A stretch of 24,018 nucleotides of DNA from an uncultured Lachnospiraceae bacterium (GTDB lineage Bacteria > Bacillota > Clostridia > Lachnospirales > Lachnospiraceae), in the NCBI GenBank assembly GCA_900549995.1, contig URQQ01000061.1, positions 1 to 24,018 on the forward strand. Reading direction: 5' to 3'. Below are positions 1-7,685 of the stretch, piece by piece. Each line of letters begins with the position of its first letter. Position 1 is the stretch's first letter. Under the pieces are notes generated by a model. That model made no database searches, was not told the DNA's origin, and saw nothing but the letters and a program-made list of their open reading frames with translations. Position numbers and translations under genes: made by a program.

Positions 1-1
1 G

Positions 2-1054
2 GCAGGAGCATTTGATGTTGATTATGACCGCTGTAAAGACTTTGGCAAAAACCTTGGGGTATCTGAAGAGCGTCTGTATCCGGATTACAAGACAATGTTC
101 GCAGAAGAAGCAAAACGTCCGGATGGAATCGAGGCAGTATCCATTGCTACACCGAACTTTACACATTATGAGATAACAAAAGCAGCTTTAGAGGCAGGAC
201 TTCATGTCATCTGTGAGAAACCATTGTTCTTCAAAGTGGAGCAAGGGGAAGAGATCAGGGCATTAGCTGAGAAGATGAATAAGATTGTCAGTGTTACATA
301 CGGTTTCTCAGGAAGCCAGCTTCTCCTTCAGATGCGCCAGATGGTAAAAAATGGTGATCTTGGCGACATCCATATGGTAGAACTTCAATACACACATGGA
401 TTTGCATGTGACGAAATCGGAGATCAGGTTTCAGAAGGCCAGAAATGGCGTGTTGATCCTGAAAAATCAGGTCCTTCATTTGTAATCGGAGATCTGTCAA
501 CGCACACATTCTACATGTCAGAGCTGATCTGCCCGGAACTGAAGTTAAAAGAACTGTTATGTGACCGCCAGAGTTTTGTCAAATCCCGTGCGCCACTGGA
601 AGATAATGCATATGTAATGATGCATTATGAAAATGGAGCTGTGGGACGTATGTGGGCTTCCGCAGTGAATGCAGGTTGTATGGATGGCCACAGAATCCGT
701 ATCATCGGTTCGAAAGCGTCAGTGGAATTTTCTGATAATCAGCCGAATGAACTGTTATATCAGGTACAGGGCGAGCCAATCCGCAAGATGATCCGTGCAA
801 TGCCTTACCTCTATGATGAGTGTAATGCGGATGAAAGACTTGGAGCCCTCCATGCAGAAGGACTTCCGGAGAGCTGGTCTAATATCTACCTGAAATTCGC
901 AATCGCAATGGATGCGAAAGACAGGGGAGATGAAGAGACACTGAAGAATCTTGTATATCCTGATATTACAGCTGGAATCGAAGGAATCCGCTGGGTGACA
1001 AAGTGTGTGGAATCCGCAGACAAAGGCGGAGTCTGGGTTGATTTCGAATCATAG
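2..1054 (+). CDS. Gfo/Idh/MocA-family NAD(P)-dependent oxidoreductase (5' truncated by window edge)
   Basis: The reading frame is open from position 2 to the TAG at 1052-1054, giving 350 visible residues. Family members are usually about 370-390 aa, so roughly the first 30-40 residues, including the GxGxxG dinucleotide-binding turn, lie outside the window. The ATG at 95 is internal. Visible hallmarks are the end of the Rossmann fold (AVSIATPNFTH), the family motif CEKPL at visible residues 71-75 with the catalytic Lys, and a GDLSTHTF segment supplying the Asp and His expected in the active site. Such enzymes oxidise or reduce a sugar, polyol or glycoside hydroxyl with NAD(P). The next gene starts 18 bp downstream, and two TIM-barrel isomerase-type genes plus a sugar symporter follow, which suggests a catabolic operon. 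The substrate is unknown; inositol-, 3-keto-glucoside- or apiose-type dehydrogenases are all possible. Confidence 0.9.
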   Translation, partial: AGAFDVDYDRCKDFGKNLGVSEERLYPDYKTMFAEEAKRPDGIEAVSIATPNFTHYEITKAALEAGLHVICEKPLFFKVEQGEEIRALAEKMNKIVSVTYGFSGSQLLLQMRQMVKNGDLGDIHMVELQYTHGFACDEIGDQVSEGQKWRVDPEKSGPSFVIGDLSTHTFYMSELICPELKLKELLCDRQSFVKSRAPLEDNAYVMMHYENGAVGRMWASAVNAGCMDGHRIRIIGSKASVEFSDNQPNELLYQVQGEPIRKMIRAMPYLYDECNADERLGALHAEGLPESWSNIYLKFAIAMDAKDRGDEETLKNLVYPDITAGIEGIRWVTKCVESADKGGVWVDFES

Positions 1055-1072
1055 AAAATGGAGGAATGAAAA

Positions 1073-2011
1073 ATGCAGTTAGCAATATGTACAGATGTAT
1101 TTGCAGATTTATCTTATACAGAGATGCTTGATAAAGTGAAATCTCTTGGAATCGATGCAGTAGAAATGACAGCAGGCGGGTGGGGTGCAAGAAAGCACTG
1201 TAACACTGCAGAGTTACTGGCAGACGAAAGGAAGAGAGCAGATTTTATCCATGAACTTGACAAGAGAGGAATGCGTATTTCAGCATTGAATACATCCTGT
1301 AATCCACTCTGGCCGTCTGAGACGGGGGATGAGTATAAGGAATCGATGTATGCCTGCGCTGAACTTGCAGGGAAATTAGGAGTAAAGAAAATTGTTGCCA
1401 TGGCAGGGCTTCCGGCGGGGAATGAGACAGATACTACACCGAACTGGATCACCTCTACAATATCATGGCCGGACTTCATGTCTCCTGCATATGAGTACCA
1501 GTGGAGTGTCACAATTGAATTCTGGAATGAATTTGCAGCACATTGTAAGAAGTGCGGTGTCGAGCAGATTGCAATTGAAGAATTCCCGGGAACGATGGTA
1601 TGGTCAGCAGAAACGATGCTGAAACTGCGTGAGAATACAGATCCGATGATTGGAATCAATCTGGATCCATCACATATGATGATTCTTGGTGCAGACCCGA
1701 TTGCAGCAGCGCGTGCACTCAAAGGGTGTATCTATCATGTGCATGGAAAAGATGCTAGAATTGAAAGAGGACTTTCTGATGTGAATGGAATTCTGGAACC
1801 AAAACCGGTGACAGAGTCAGCAGATCGGGTGTGGAACTATGTAGCTGTCGGCTGCGGTAAAGATCTTAAGTGGTGGAAAGAGTTCTTTTCAGTCTTAAGT
1901 ATGATGGGATATAATGGAGATGTATCACTTGAGATGGAAGATCTGACCATGTCTGTGGAAGCAGGTGTTCTGACATCAATTTTGGCACTGGATCAGACAA
2001 TCAGTAAATAA
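1073..2011 (+). CDS. Sugar phosphate isomerase/epimerase-like TIM-barrel protein (AP endonuclease 2 / xylose isomerase-like)
   Basis: This 312-residue protein has the length and strand pattern of the COG1082 TIM-barrel family. Candidate divalent-metal ligands lie at the ends of successive strands: Glu169/Glu170 (IEEFPG), Asp198 and His201 (NLDPSHM), His222/His224 (YHVHGKD) and Glu287/Glu289 (SLEMED). That spacing matches metal-dependent ketose epimerases and isomerases such as IolE/IolI-type enzymes. A GGAGG ribosome site lies just before the ATG, and the gene sits 18 bp after the oxidoreductase, so co-transcription is likely. Known relatives epimerise or isomerise sugars, dehydrate inosose, or cleave oxidised C-glycosides; sequence alone does not choose between these. 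There is no signal peptide, so it should act in the cytoplasm. Confidence 0.85.
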   Translation: MQLAICTDVFADLSYTEMLDKVKSLGIDAVEMTAGGWGARKHCNTAELLADERKRADFIHELDKRGMRISALNTSCNPLWPSETGDEYKESMYACAELAGKLGVKKIVAMAGLPAGNETDTTPNWITSTISWPDFMSPAYEYQWSVTIEFWNEFAAHCKKCGVEQIAIEEFPGTMVWSAETMLKLRENTDPMIGINLDPSHMMILGADPIAAARALKGCIYHVHGKDARIERGLSDVNGILEPKPVTESADRVWNYVAVGCGKDLKWWKEFFSVLSMMGYNGDVSLEMEDLTMSVEAGVLTSILALDQTISK

Positions 2012-2029
2012 AATATCGGCTGACTTACA

Positions 2030-2073
2030 GATATCGCATGAGGCTCTTCAGGAAACCCGCTAAGTGCGATATC
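2030..2073 (+). repeat. Intercistronic inverted repeat (possible mRNA stem-loop or operator)
   Basis: Perfect 9-bp arms GATATCGCA (2030-2038) and TGCGATATC (2065-2073) are separated by 26 nt in the 91-bp gap between the two TIM-barrel genes. There is no T-tract after the second arm, so it does not look like an intrinsic terminator. A ribosome site (AAGGAG, about 2088-2093) follows it. It may be an RNA processing or stability element or a protein-binding site. Confidence 0.45.
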
Positions 2074-2102
2074 ATTAAGACGCAAAAAGGAGACAGACCA
2101 CT

Positions 2103-3017
2103 ATGAAAATTGCATTTGATGTAGATGTGCTTGCGAAACAGATGGATATTAACCGGATGGTTCATCAGGTGGCAGACTGGGGCTACAAATATATTGAACA
2201 ATCCCCGCATCCGAGAATTAATCCTTTTTATAAACACCCGCTGTTCTCAAAAGAGTGTGAGGCGGAGTATAGAAAAGCTTTGAAAGAGACTGGGGTAGAA
2301 ATCTCTTCCTTTATCGTCGTATACCGCTGGTCAGGCCCTGCAGAAGAACAGAGACAGCTTGCAGTTGCGAACTGGAAACGCATGATACAGATTGCGGGAG
2401 ATATGGGGGTAAAAGTAATTAACACAGAACTCTCAGGAGATCCGAATCAGCAGGAGCTCTGTAATGGCATGTGGTTCAAATCAATGGAAGAGCTGCTTCC
2501 GCTGATTGAGAGAGAGGGAATCCGCGTGGAAATCCAGTCTCATCCATATGATTTTTGCGAACTGAACAACGAGACATGTGATATGGTAAAATCTTTCCGC
2601 TCAAAGAATCTCGGATATGTATATTCTTCACCGCATGGATTTTTCTATGATCAGGGCAGGGGAGATGTACGATCTATGCTTCAGTATGCCGGGGATGAAC
2701 TGACGCATGTATTATTCGCTGATACCTTCAATCAGACGAAGGACTGCCGGTATATCCTGAATCCGCCATGGCTGAATGGATATGGCAAGGCGGATGTTAC
2801 GGTACACCAGCATCTGGCAATGGGAGAAGGGGATGTAAATTTTGACGGGATATTTGAGACACTTCGAGAGATGGATTTTGCAAAGAAACAAAAGGGAAAT
2901 AATGCACCCAAGGCCGGAGGAGATAATATTGCCTGTGTATCAATGTTTGGTTTCCCAGAGAAAATGAATCAACAGGCGCCGGAAGCGAGAGAACGGATTG
3001 AACGGGAACTTCTGTAG
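2103..3017 (+). CDS. Second TIM-barrel sugar isomerase/epimerase-like protein, IolH-like
   Basis: This 304-residue protein starts at an ATG with an AAGGAG site about 10 nt upstream. The N-terminus (FDVDVLAKQMDI, ADWGYKYIEQSPHP) and the YRWSGP segment at 74-79 resemble, from memory, IolH-type sugar phosphate isomerase/epimerase proteins of Firmicutes. Candidate metal ligands and catalytic residues are Glu143 and His147 (VEIQSHPYDF), His178, His202 and Asp207 (HVLFADTF), and His235/His237 with Glu242 (HQHLAMGEGD). It shares only the fold with its upstream neighbour and is not an obvious duplicate. Within this operon it probably takes a keto-sugar, inosose or glycoside intermediate made by the oxidoreductase. 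The IolH resemblance is recollection, not alignment, so no gene symbol is assigned. Confidence 0.82.
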   Translation: MKIAFDVDVLAKQMDINRMVHQVADWGYKYIEQSPHPRINPFYKHPLFSKECEAEYRKALKETGVEISSFIVVYRWSGPAEEQRQLAVANWKRMIQIAGDMGVKVINTELSGDPNQQELCNGMWFKSMEELLPLIEREGIRVEIQSHPYDFCELNNETCDMVKSFRSKNLGYVYSSPHGFFYDQGRGDVRSMLQYAGDELTHVLFADTFNQTKDCRYILNPPWLNGYGKADVTVHQHLAMGEGDVNFDGIFETLREMDFAKKQKGNNAPKAGGDNIACVSMFGFPEKMNQQAPEARERIERELL

Positions 3018-3071
3018 GATGACAGGTCATATCCCGGATGCGCGCCCAGGAAGAAAGTGAGGAAAGAGTTG

Positions 3072-4469
3072 ATGGAAAAGAAAGAGCAGACGAAAAATGC
3101 TGTGCCAGGAACGAAGATTGGGTGGGGAGTCAGATTTGCATATGGATGCGGGGATACGGCCTGCAATGTTGTGTTTGGTATGATCAGCACATTACTTACA
3201 CTGTTTTATACAGATTACGTGGGCATCAGCGCTGCAACTGTTGGGCTTGTGATGTTGCTGTCACGTATGTTTGACGGTGTGTCAGACATGATTATGGGTA
3301 TCATCGTGGAACATACGAAATCAAGATGGGGAAAATCAAGGCCGTGGATCTTATGGATGAGTGTGCCTTATGCCATCTCGGCAGTGCTTTTGTTTGCGGT
3401 TCCCCATACGACGCAGTTTACACAGTTTATCTATATGTTTGTAACTTATAATTTCTGTACGACCATCTGTTATACGGCAATTAATCTTCCCTATAGCAGT
3501 CTTTCTGCAATGATGACGAGAGTTTCGTCGGAGCGTGATATGCTGAGTATTGTACGTATGGGACTGTCCCCCTTCGGCAGAATTCTGGCTGTCACATGCA
3601 CGATGCCTGTAGTAAAACTTTTTGGAGACAATCAGGCTGCCTGGATGAAGACGATGGCATTGTGGGCGGCGATTGCTCTTGTTTTACTCATTGTGTGTTT
3701 TCTCAAATGTGAGGAAACTGTCGAGATTGAGGCAAAGAAAAATCAGGAGAAAATTCCAGCCAAACGTGCATTTAAAGCACTTGTAACGAACCAGTATTTC
3801 TGGGCGGTAGTGATACTGTGGACGATGCAGAATGGAATTTACTGTATTACCGGAACAATTATGCCATATTATTGTAAATACATATTTGGAAATGATACAT
3901 GGATGTACAGTGCACTTTACCTGACGGAGACATTACTGATTGTAATCTGTACATTCTGCTGTCCGGTTCTTTTGAAACGGTTTGGAAAACGGAATATGTC
4001 TCTTGTCGGTGCCTGCGTGGCGATGGCAGGACAGATCTTATTCTGTTTGAATCCCCAGAGCTTTGTCTGGATGCTCGGAAGCTGTATCATCAGGGCGATT
4101 GGCCTGGCACCGCTGAATTCGATAGTGTTTGGGTTCCTTGGTGATGTGGTGGAGTATGGGCAGTGGAAGACACATCTGCGCCAGGAGAGTCTGATATTTG
4201 CCGGAAGTTCAGTGGGGATGAAGGTTGGTGCGGGTCTTACATCAGCAATCATCACAGGGCTGCTTTCCATGGCTGGTTATATCAGCTCCGCAGCCGGCGC
4301 AGTGACACAGCCAGACAGTGCAATTCATATGATAATCAGCATTTATAAATTTGGACCTATGATAGTCTGGGTGACTGTGATTATTACACTCGCATTATAT
4401 AAGCTGGATAAAAAGTATCCGAAGATTATGGAAGAGCTGGAAGAACGTGAAGCGAGAGGTGAGCTGTAA
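3072..4469 (+). CDS. GPH-family (MelB-like) sugar:cation symporter, MFS superfamily
   Basis: About 465 residues with twelve predicted hydrophobic segments. The signature of the glycoside-pentoside-hexuronide family is present: an acidic pair in SRMFDGVSD (Asp68 and Asp72 counted from this start), followed by a cytoplasmic loop ending SRWGKSRPW (84-92). These carriers import sugars or glycosides with Na+ or H+. I chose the ATG at 3072 because AGGAAAG lies 5 nt upstream; an in-frame GTG at 3057 is possible, but its AGGAAG is only 3 nt away. The gene starts 54 bp after the second TIM-barrel gene and ends before a terminator, so it is probably the last gene of the catabolic operon and supplies its substrate. 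The specific sugar cannot be read. Confidence 0.9.
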   Translation: MEKKEQTKNAVPGTKIGWGVRFAYGCGDTACNVVFGMISTLLTLFYTDYVGISAATVGLVMLLSRMFDGVSDMIMGIIVEHTKSRWGKSRPWILWMSVPYAISAVLLFAVPHTTQFTQFIYMFVTYNFCTTICYTAINLPYSSLSAMMTRVSSERDMLSIVRMGLSPFGRILAVTCTMPVVKLFGDNQAAWMKTMALWAAIALVLLIVCFLKCEETVEIEAKKNQEKIPAKRAFKALVTNQYFWAVVILWTMQNGIYCITGTIMPYYCKYIFGNDTWMYSALYLTETLLIVICTFCCPVLLKRFGKRNMSLVGACVAMAGQILFCLNPQSFVWMLGSCIIRAIGLAPLNSIVFGFLGDVVEYGQWKTHLRQESLIFAGSSVGMKVGAGLTSAIITGLLSMAGYISSAAGAVTQPDSAIHMIISIYKFGPMIVWVTVIITLALYKLDKKYPKIMEELEEREARGEL

Positions 4470-4546
4470 CTGTAGTTGATGAAAAATGATAAAGTGTCAT
4501 TCTGTTGGAATTCAGTCCTGGAATAAAAGAGAATCATTAATATATT

Positions 4547-4595
4547 GGGACATTGTATATTTATTCTGGTGATATACAATGTCTCATTTCTTTTT
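4547..4595 (+). terminator. Rho-independent terminator of the sugar operon
   Basis: Perfect 12-bp arms GACATTGTATAT (4549-4560) and ATATACAATGTC (4572-4583) enclose an 11-nt loop, extended by a G-C and a G-U pair. A T-rich tract (TTTCTTTTT, 4587-4595) follows. It lies 77 bp after the symporter stop and before the next promoter. Confidence 0.75.
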
Positions 4596-4610
4596 GGATA
4601 AACAGGACTT

Positions 4611-4640
4611 TTGTTATGGACGCTGTACCTGAAATATAGT
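4611..4640 (+). promoter_or_regulatory. Putative sigma-A promoter of the WYL regulator
   Basis: TTGTTA (4611-4616) and TATAGT (4635-4640) are separated by 18 bp, about 55 bp upstream of the start codon and after the preceding terminator. Assigned by eye. Confidence 0.45.
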
Positions 4641-4694
4641 AAACTGGAGATTGCTGAAAATGAATAGAATGGAAAGGAAGCAGGGTGATCATAC

Positions 4695-5618
4695 ATGAAA
4701 ATAGACCGTCTTATCGGTATTACAATGTATCTGCTGAATCGCGATGTTGTTTCGGCAAAGGAACTCGCCGAAAGATTTGAAGTATCGGTTCGGACGATTG
4801 TCCGTGATATAGAAACTCTATCCATTGCAGGTATTCCGATAGCATCATCGACCGGCGCTGCGGGAGGATATGAGATACTTGACACATTCAAGCTGAATAA
4901 GCAGGTTACTACAGTGGAAGATTATCTTTTTATCATCACTGCACTCAAAGGAATGTGTTCTGCTTATGACAATAAAAAAATAAATACTACTCTGGAAAAA
5001 TTGTTGACAACGGGGCATTATAAAGAGGAAGAACAGAGAGTATTTATTGACTTCGGAGTTGTAAAAGAGGGAAGAACGATTCCCCGGTTTCTGATTGAAA
5101 TCGAAGAAGCAATCCATAATAAAAACATCGTCGAGTTTGAATATACTGACAGCGCAGGTGAGAAAAGCCACAGGGTGGTTGAACCGCTGGCCTTGAATTA
5201 CCGCTGGTATGCCTGGTACCTTCTGGCGTATTGTACCGATAAAAACGATTACCGTTTTTTCAAGCTCAACCGTTTGACAGATTTGCATGTTACCGATAAA
5301 ACAATCAAATACGAACACGGAAATGTTCCGGAACTGCTGGAAAAACAATGGGGCAATGATACCCGCCGGTATATTCCTGTAAAATTATTGTGCAAAGCAG
5401 AAGTACGGACTCCTATCATGGAATACATCAAAGGAAAAATCGTCGAAGAACGCGAGAACGGCGACTTTATTATAGCGACGAACATGATAGAAAATGATCG
5501 GTTGGGGTTCTCCATGCTTCTGAGCTTCGGGGATTCTGTTCAGGTGCTGGAACCAAAGGAGGTTATCGATATACTCAAAGAAAAAACTTTGCAAATTCAA
5601 AATCTTTACAGAGACTAG
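4695..5618 (+). CDS. YafY-type HTH/WYL-domain transcriptional regulator
   Basis: This 307-residue protein has an N-terminal HTH_11-type winged helix (about residues 2-60; AKELAERFEVSVRTIVRDIE at 21-40 is the recognition region). A linker follows, then a WYL domain with the literal WYL motif at 174-176 inside YRWYAWYLLAY, and a C-terminal extension. WYL proteins sense ligands or nucleic acids and usually regulate a neighbouring gene. The gene has its own candidate promoter and stands alone between the sugar-operon terminator and the isochorismatase gene. A TGACA/TGTCA inverted repeat just downstream in front of that hydrolase is a reasonable target, so local regulation is inferred. Full length, nothing missing. 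Confidence 0.9.
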   Translation: MKIDRLIGITMYLLNRDVVSAKELAERFEVSVRTIVRDIETLSIAGIPIASSTGAAGGYEILDTFKLNKQVTTVEDYLFIITALKGMCSAYDNKKINTTLEKLLTTGHYKEEEQRVFIDFGVVKEGRTIPRFLIEIEEAIHNKNIVEFEYTDSAGEKSHRVVEPLALNYRWYAWYLLAYCTDKNDYRFFKLNRLTDLHVTDKTIKYEHGNVPELLEKQWGNDTRRYIPVKLLCKAEVRTPIMEYIKGKIVEERENGDFIIATNMIENDRLGFSMLLSFGDSVQVLEPKEVIDILKEKTLQIQNLYRD

Positions 5619-5634
5619 TGACATACTGTTGTCA
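5619..5634. promoter_or_regulatory. Candidate operator, inverted repeat TGACA-N6-TGTCA
   Basis: TGACA (5619-5623) and TGTCA (5630-5634) form a 16-bp imperfect palindrome one base past the WYL-gene stop codon. It covers the -35 position of a promoter whose -10 is TATAAT at 5647-5652. Such placement would suit repression of the hydrolase gene by the adjacent WYL regulator; that link is inference. Confidence 0.5.
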
Positions 5635-5646
5635 TTAATAATCAGT

Positions 5647-5652
5647 TATAAT
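5647..5652 (+). promoter_or_regulatory. -10 box of the isochorismatase-like gene promoter
   Basis: A perfect TATAAT lies 36 bp upstream of the ATG. The -35 at 17-bp spacing (TACTGT, 5624-5629) is poor, which fits a promoter that depends on a regulator bound at the overlapping palindrome. Confidence 0.55.
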
Positions 5653-5688
5653 AGCGGTAAATAAATCAAACTATCAGGAGGAACCGCT

Positions 5689-6174
5689 ATGTTAAAAGAA
5701 GCATTAGTAGTCATAGATATTCAAAATGACATAACAAAGAATTACAAGGAAATAATCGATAATATCAACCAATCCATTGACTGGGCAGTCAAAAAAGGCA
5801 TTCATGTTGTCTATATCAGACGTGAAAACTTATCAAGTGGCACGAGAACTTTTAAACCTGATACACGTGGAGCTGAATTGGCTCCGGATCTGAAAATAGT
5901 GTCACAAAATATTTTTACAAAATATAAAGGAAATGCACTAAGCAGTGAGGCGTTTGCAGATTTTATCCATGAAAATGAGATAGACAATTTTTATATTGCG
6001 GGGGCAGATGCTGTTGCCTGTGTCAAATCAACCTGTTACAATTTGCGCAAAGCAGGTTATAAAGTTCATGTTTTATCGGATTGCATTATAAGCTATGATA
6101 AAAGAAAAATTGATGAAATGCTGTGCTATTATGAAAATAAAGGATGCAGAATAATTAATTTAAATGACCTTTAA
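5689..6174 (+). CDS. Isochorismatase-like cysteine hydrolase
   Basis: This 161-residue protein follows a strong AGGAGGAACC ribosome site. It matches the cysteine hydrolase fold shared by isochorismatase, nicotinamidase and N-carbamoylsarcosine amidase. Asp10 lies in LVVIDIQND, a Lys in the FTKYKGNAL segment (Lys78 or Lys80) is the probable second triad member, and Cys111 in AGADAVACVKSTC is the probable nucleophile. These enzymes hydrolyse small amides or, in true isochorismatases, a vinyl ether; the substrate here is unknown. The protein is short but complete for the family. It is the only gene between the WYL regulator and a terminator, so it is probably that regulator's target. The coding sequence looks more A+T-rich than the neighbouring operons. 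Confidence 0.85.
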   Translation: MLKEALVVIDIQNDITKNYKEIIDNINQSIDWAVKKGIHVVYIRRENLSSGTRTFKPDTRGAELAPDLKIVSQNIFTKYKGNALSSEAFADFIHENEIDNFYIAGADAVACVKSTCYNLRKAGYKVHVLSDCIISYDKRKIDEMLCYYENKGCRIINLNDL

Positions 6175-6192
6175 GGAATTTAGTTTGTCTGA

Positions 6193-6228
6193 GGCTGAGG
6201 TACCGTTATATGGGACTTCAGTCTTTTT
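6193..6228 (+). terminator. Rho-independent terminator after the hydrolase
   Basis: GGCTGAGGT (6193-6201) pairs with ACTTCAGTC (6215-6223) over 9 positions with two G-U pairs and a 13-nt loop, followed by TTTTT (6224-6228). It lies 19 bp after the stop codon. Confidence 0.65.
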
Positions 6229-6307
6229 ACTATATAGAAAAGTGAATCCTATGTAACAAAAAACGCTTTGCCAGGATCACACTGCGGCGGAATGGAATTC
6301 TTTTTCA

Positions 6308-6337
6308 TAGTCAACAGAAGGCATCCTGTGTTACAAT
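6308..6337 (+). promoter_or_regulatory. Putative promoter of the pentapeptide-repeat gene cluster
   Basis: TAGTCA (6308-6313, weak) and TACAAT (6332-6337) are 18 bp apart, 37 bp before the start codon. The 14-mer at the -10 (ATCCTGTGTTACAA, 6323-6336) has an imperfect copy upstream at 6246-6259 (ATCCTATGTAACAA), which may be a second start site or a repeated binding site. The rest of the 199-bp gap shows nothing else recognisable. Confidence 0.4.
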
Positions 6338-6373
6338 AAGTGAAGAATTATCTTTCCAAAGGAGGGACTTACG

Positions 6374-7075
6374 ATGCGGACAATGACACAGGATGAATTG
6401 AAGATAACCTTGAAAAACAGGGGAAAAAATGAAATGCTTTCGCTGCAGGAGACAGCGCTTTCTGACATGAATTTGACTGGCTGGGATTTATCAGGAATTG
6501 ATTTTACTTTAAGCTCCTTTGACAGAGTGAATTTCAATAAAGCGAATCTTAGGGGAAGCGATGTATCGCATGTACTTTTTAAAGACTGTACACTTCACGG
6601 GGCCGACTTAAGAGGTGCAAAGTTAGAATGCGCGATACTTCGCTATGCTGATCTGACAGAATCTAATATTGAAGGAGCCAATCTTCACTGTGCAGTGCTT
6701 GAGTATGCAAAGCTTGACGGAATCATTTCCAATGACGAGACAAAGTGGTTCCGCCTTTACTGCCCGGAAAAAGGTGCATTCCTTGGCTATAAAAAGTGTT
6801 TTAACGGCAGACTGGTGCAGCTTCTGATACCGGCAGATGCCAAGCGGACTTCTTCCACAATGAATTCCTGCCGCTGCAATAAAGCGAAGGTTCTGACAAT
6901 CAAATCATTTGACTATAAAGAAAATTATAAAGAAGCCTGGTCACTGGTCGATGAGAATTTCGTATACCGCGTCGGTGAATGGGTATCTGTGAAGGATTTT
7001 AATGAAGACCGGTGGATGGACTCTACGACGGGGATTCATTTCTGGCTGACAAGGGAAGAGGCAATGAATTATTAG
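6374..7075 (+). CDS. Pentapeptide-repeat protein with DUF5758-like C-terminal domain
   Basis: This 233-residue protein starts after AAAGGAGGGAC. Residues about 30-117 are tandem pentapeptide repeats of the A(D/N)LxX type (for example ANLRG, ADLRG, AKLEC, ADLTE, ANLHC), predicted to form a right-handed quadrilateral beta-helix. The remainder (about 125-233) is a mixed domain beginning GAFLGYKKCF and ending in a Trp-rich segment (EDRWMDSTTGIHFW); from memory it resembles the DUF5758-type domain often attached to pentapeptide repeats. No enzymatic motif is visible. Some pentapeptide proteins protect gyrase, but these usually lack such a C-terminal domain, so that role is not claimed. The next gene follows after 15 bp. 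Confidence 0.85.
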   Translation: MRTMTQDELKITLKNRGKNEMLSLQETALSDMNLTGWDLSGIDFTLSSFDRVNFNKANLRGSDVSHVLFKDCTLHGADLRGAKLECAILRYADLTESNIEGANLHCAVLEYAKLDGIISNDETKWFRLYCPEKGAFLGYKKCFNGRLVQLLIPADAKRTSSTMNSCRCNKAKVLTIKSFDYKENYKEAWSLVDENFVYRVGEWVSVKDFNEDRWMDSTTGIHFWLTREEAMNY

Positions 7076-7090
7076 AATCGGAGTAAATGT

Positions 7091-7681
7091 ATGTTATATG
7101 ACAGAGACATCCGTGAACCGCTGTTTGAATTTCTGGAGGAGCGGTATGGGAAGATCCGGATACTGGAAGAGAAGAAGATGGGAAAATCAAGGGCGGATAT
7201 TGTGATGGTGACGCCGGACGCCGTGACGGGCATTGAGATTAAAAGTGACGCAGATACATATACCCGGCTGAAGCGCCAGGTCAGAGATTACAACCAGTAT
7301 TATGACAGTAATTATATCGTGGCAGGTGCAAAACATGCCATGCATATTGAGGAACATGTTCCGGAATGGTGGGGCATTATTATTGCGGAAATGGAAGAAT
7401 CCCTGGTGGATTTCTATGTTCTCAGAGAGGCCGGGAGAAATCCAAAACTGAATCTTAAAAAGAAGCTTGGGATACTGTGGAGGCCGGAACTTGCGCATAT
7501 TCAGGAATTAAACAAGATGCCAAGATATAAAGAGAAGAGCAAGGCGTTCGTGACGGAGAAGATTCTTTTAAAAGTTTCACCGGAAGTATTGAAAGCCCAG
7601 ATCAGTGAGGAATTGTTTGAACGCGACTATACGACAATTGAGGAACATATCCGGGAATATAAAAAGAACATGAGGCGGTAA
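7091..7681 (+). CDS. sce7726-like protein with PD-(D/E)XK nuclease-type motif
   Basis: This 196-residue protein contains the core of a PD-(D/E)XK-type fold. Asp36 is in KSRADIVMV, followed by Glu49-Ile-Lys51 in TGIEIKSDADT, an Arg-rich helix (YTRLKRQVRDY, 57-67) and then a strand NYIVAG. An upstream Glu (26 or 27) may complete the site. This layout resembles the sce7726 family, whose members are predicted nucleases found in phage and accessory regions; their targets are not established. The C-terminal third (about 130-196) is charged and helical. No methyltransferase or helicase is adjacent. The ABC ATPase gene begins 4 bp after the stop, so the two are probably translated from one transcript, an unexpected partner for a nuclease-like protein. 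Confidence 0.78.
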   Translation: MLYDRDIREPLFEFLEERYGKIRILEEKKMGKSRADIVMVTPDAVTGIEIKSDADTYTRLKRQVRDYNQYYDSNYIVAGAKHAMHIEEHVPEWWGIIIAEMEESLVDFYVLREAGRNPKLNLKKKLGILWRPELAHIQELNKMPRYKEKSKAFVTEKILLKVSPEVLKAQISEELFERDYTTIEEHIREYKKNMRR

Positions 7682-7685
7682 ACAG

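Noticed and set aside
1114..1722. Long minus-strand open frame antisense to the first TIM-barrel gene
   Set aside because: It is fully contained within a well-supported gene on the other strand, has low-complexity Ser/Ile-rich content, and lacks a ribosome site.
4343..4891. Minus-strand open frame across the symporter end and the WYL gene start
   Set aside because: It overlaps two confident plus-strand genes, the terminator and the promoter between them, and its translation resembles no protein family.
6241..6281. Imperfect hairpin between the hydrolase terminator and the pentapeptide gene
   Set aside because: Four- and five-base arms with an internal loop and no T-tract; too weak to call a terminator or riboswitch.
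6374..7075. Qnr-like gyrase protection protein
   Set aside because: The repeat region is short (about 90 residues) and is followed by an unrelated C-terminal domain, unlike Qnr or MfpA.
7091..7681. Restriction endonuclease of a restriction-modification system
   Set aside because: The PD-(D/E)XK core is visible, but no methyltransferase, specificity or helicase gene is nearby.
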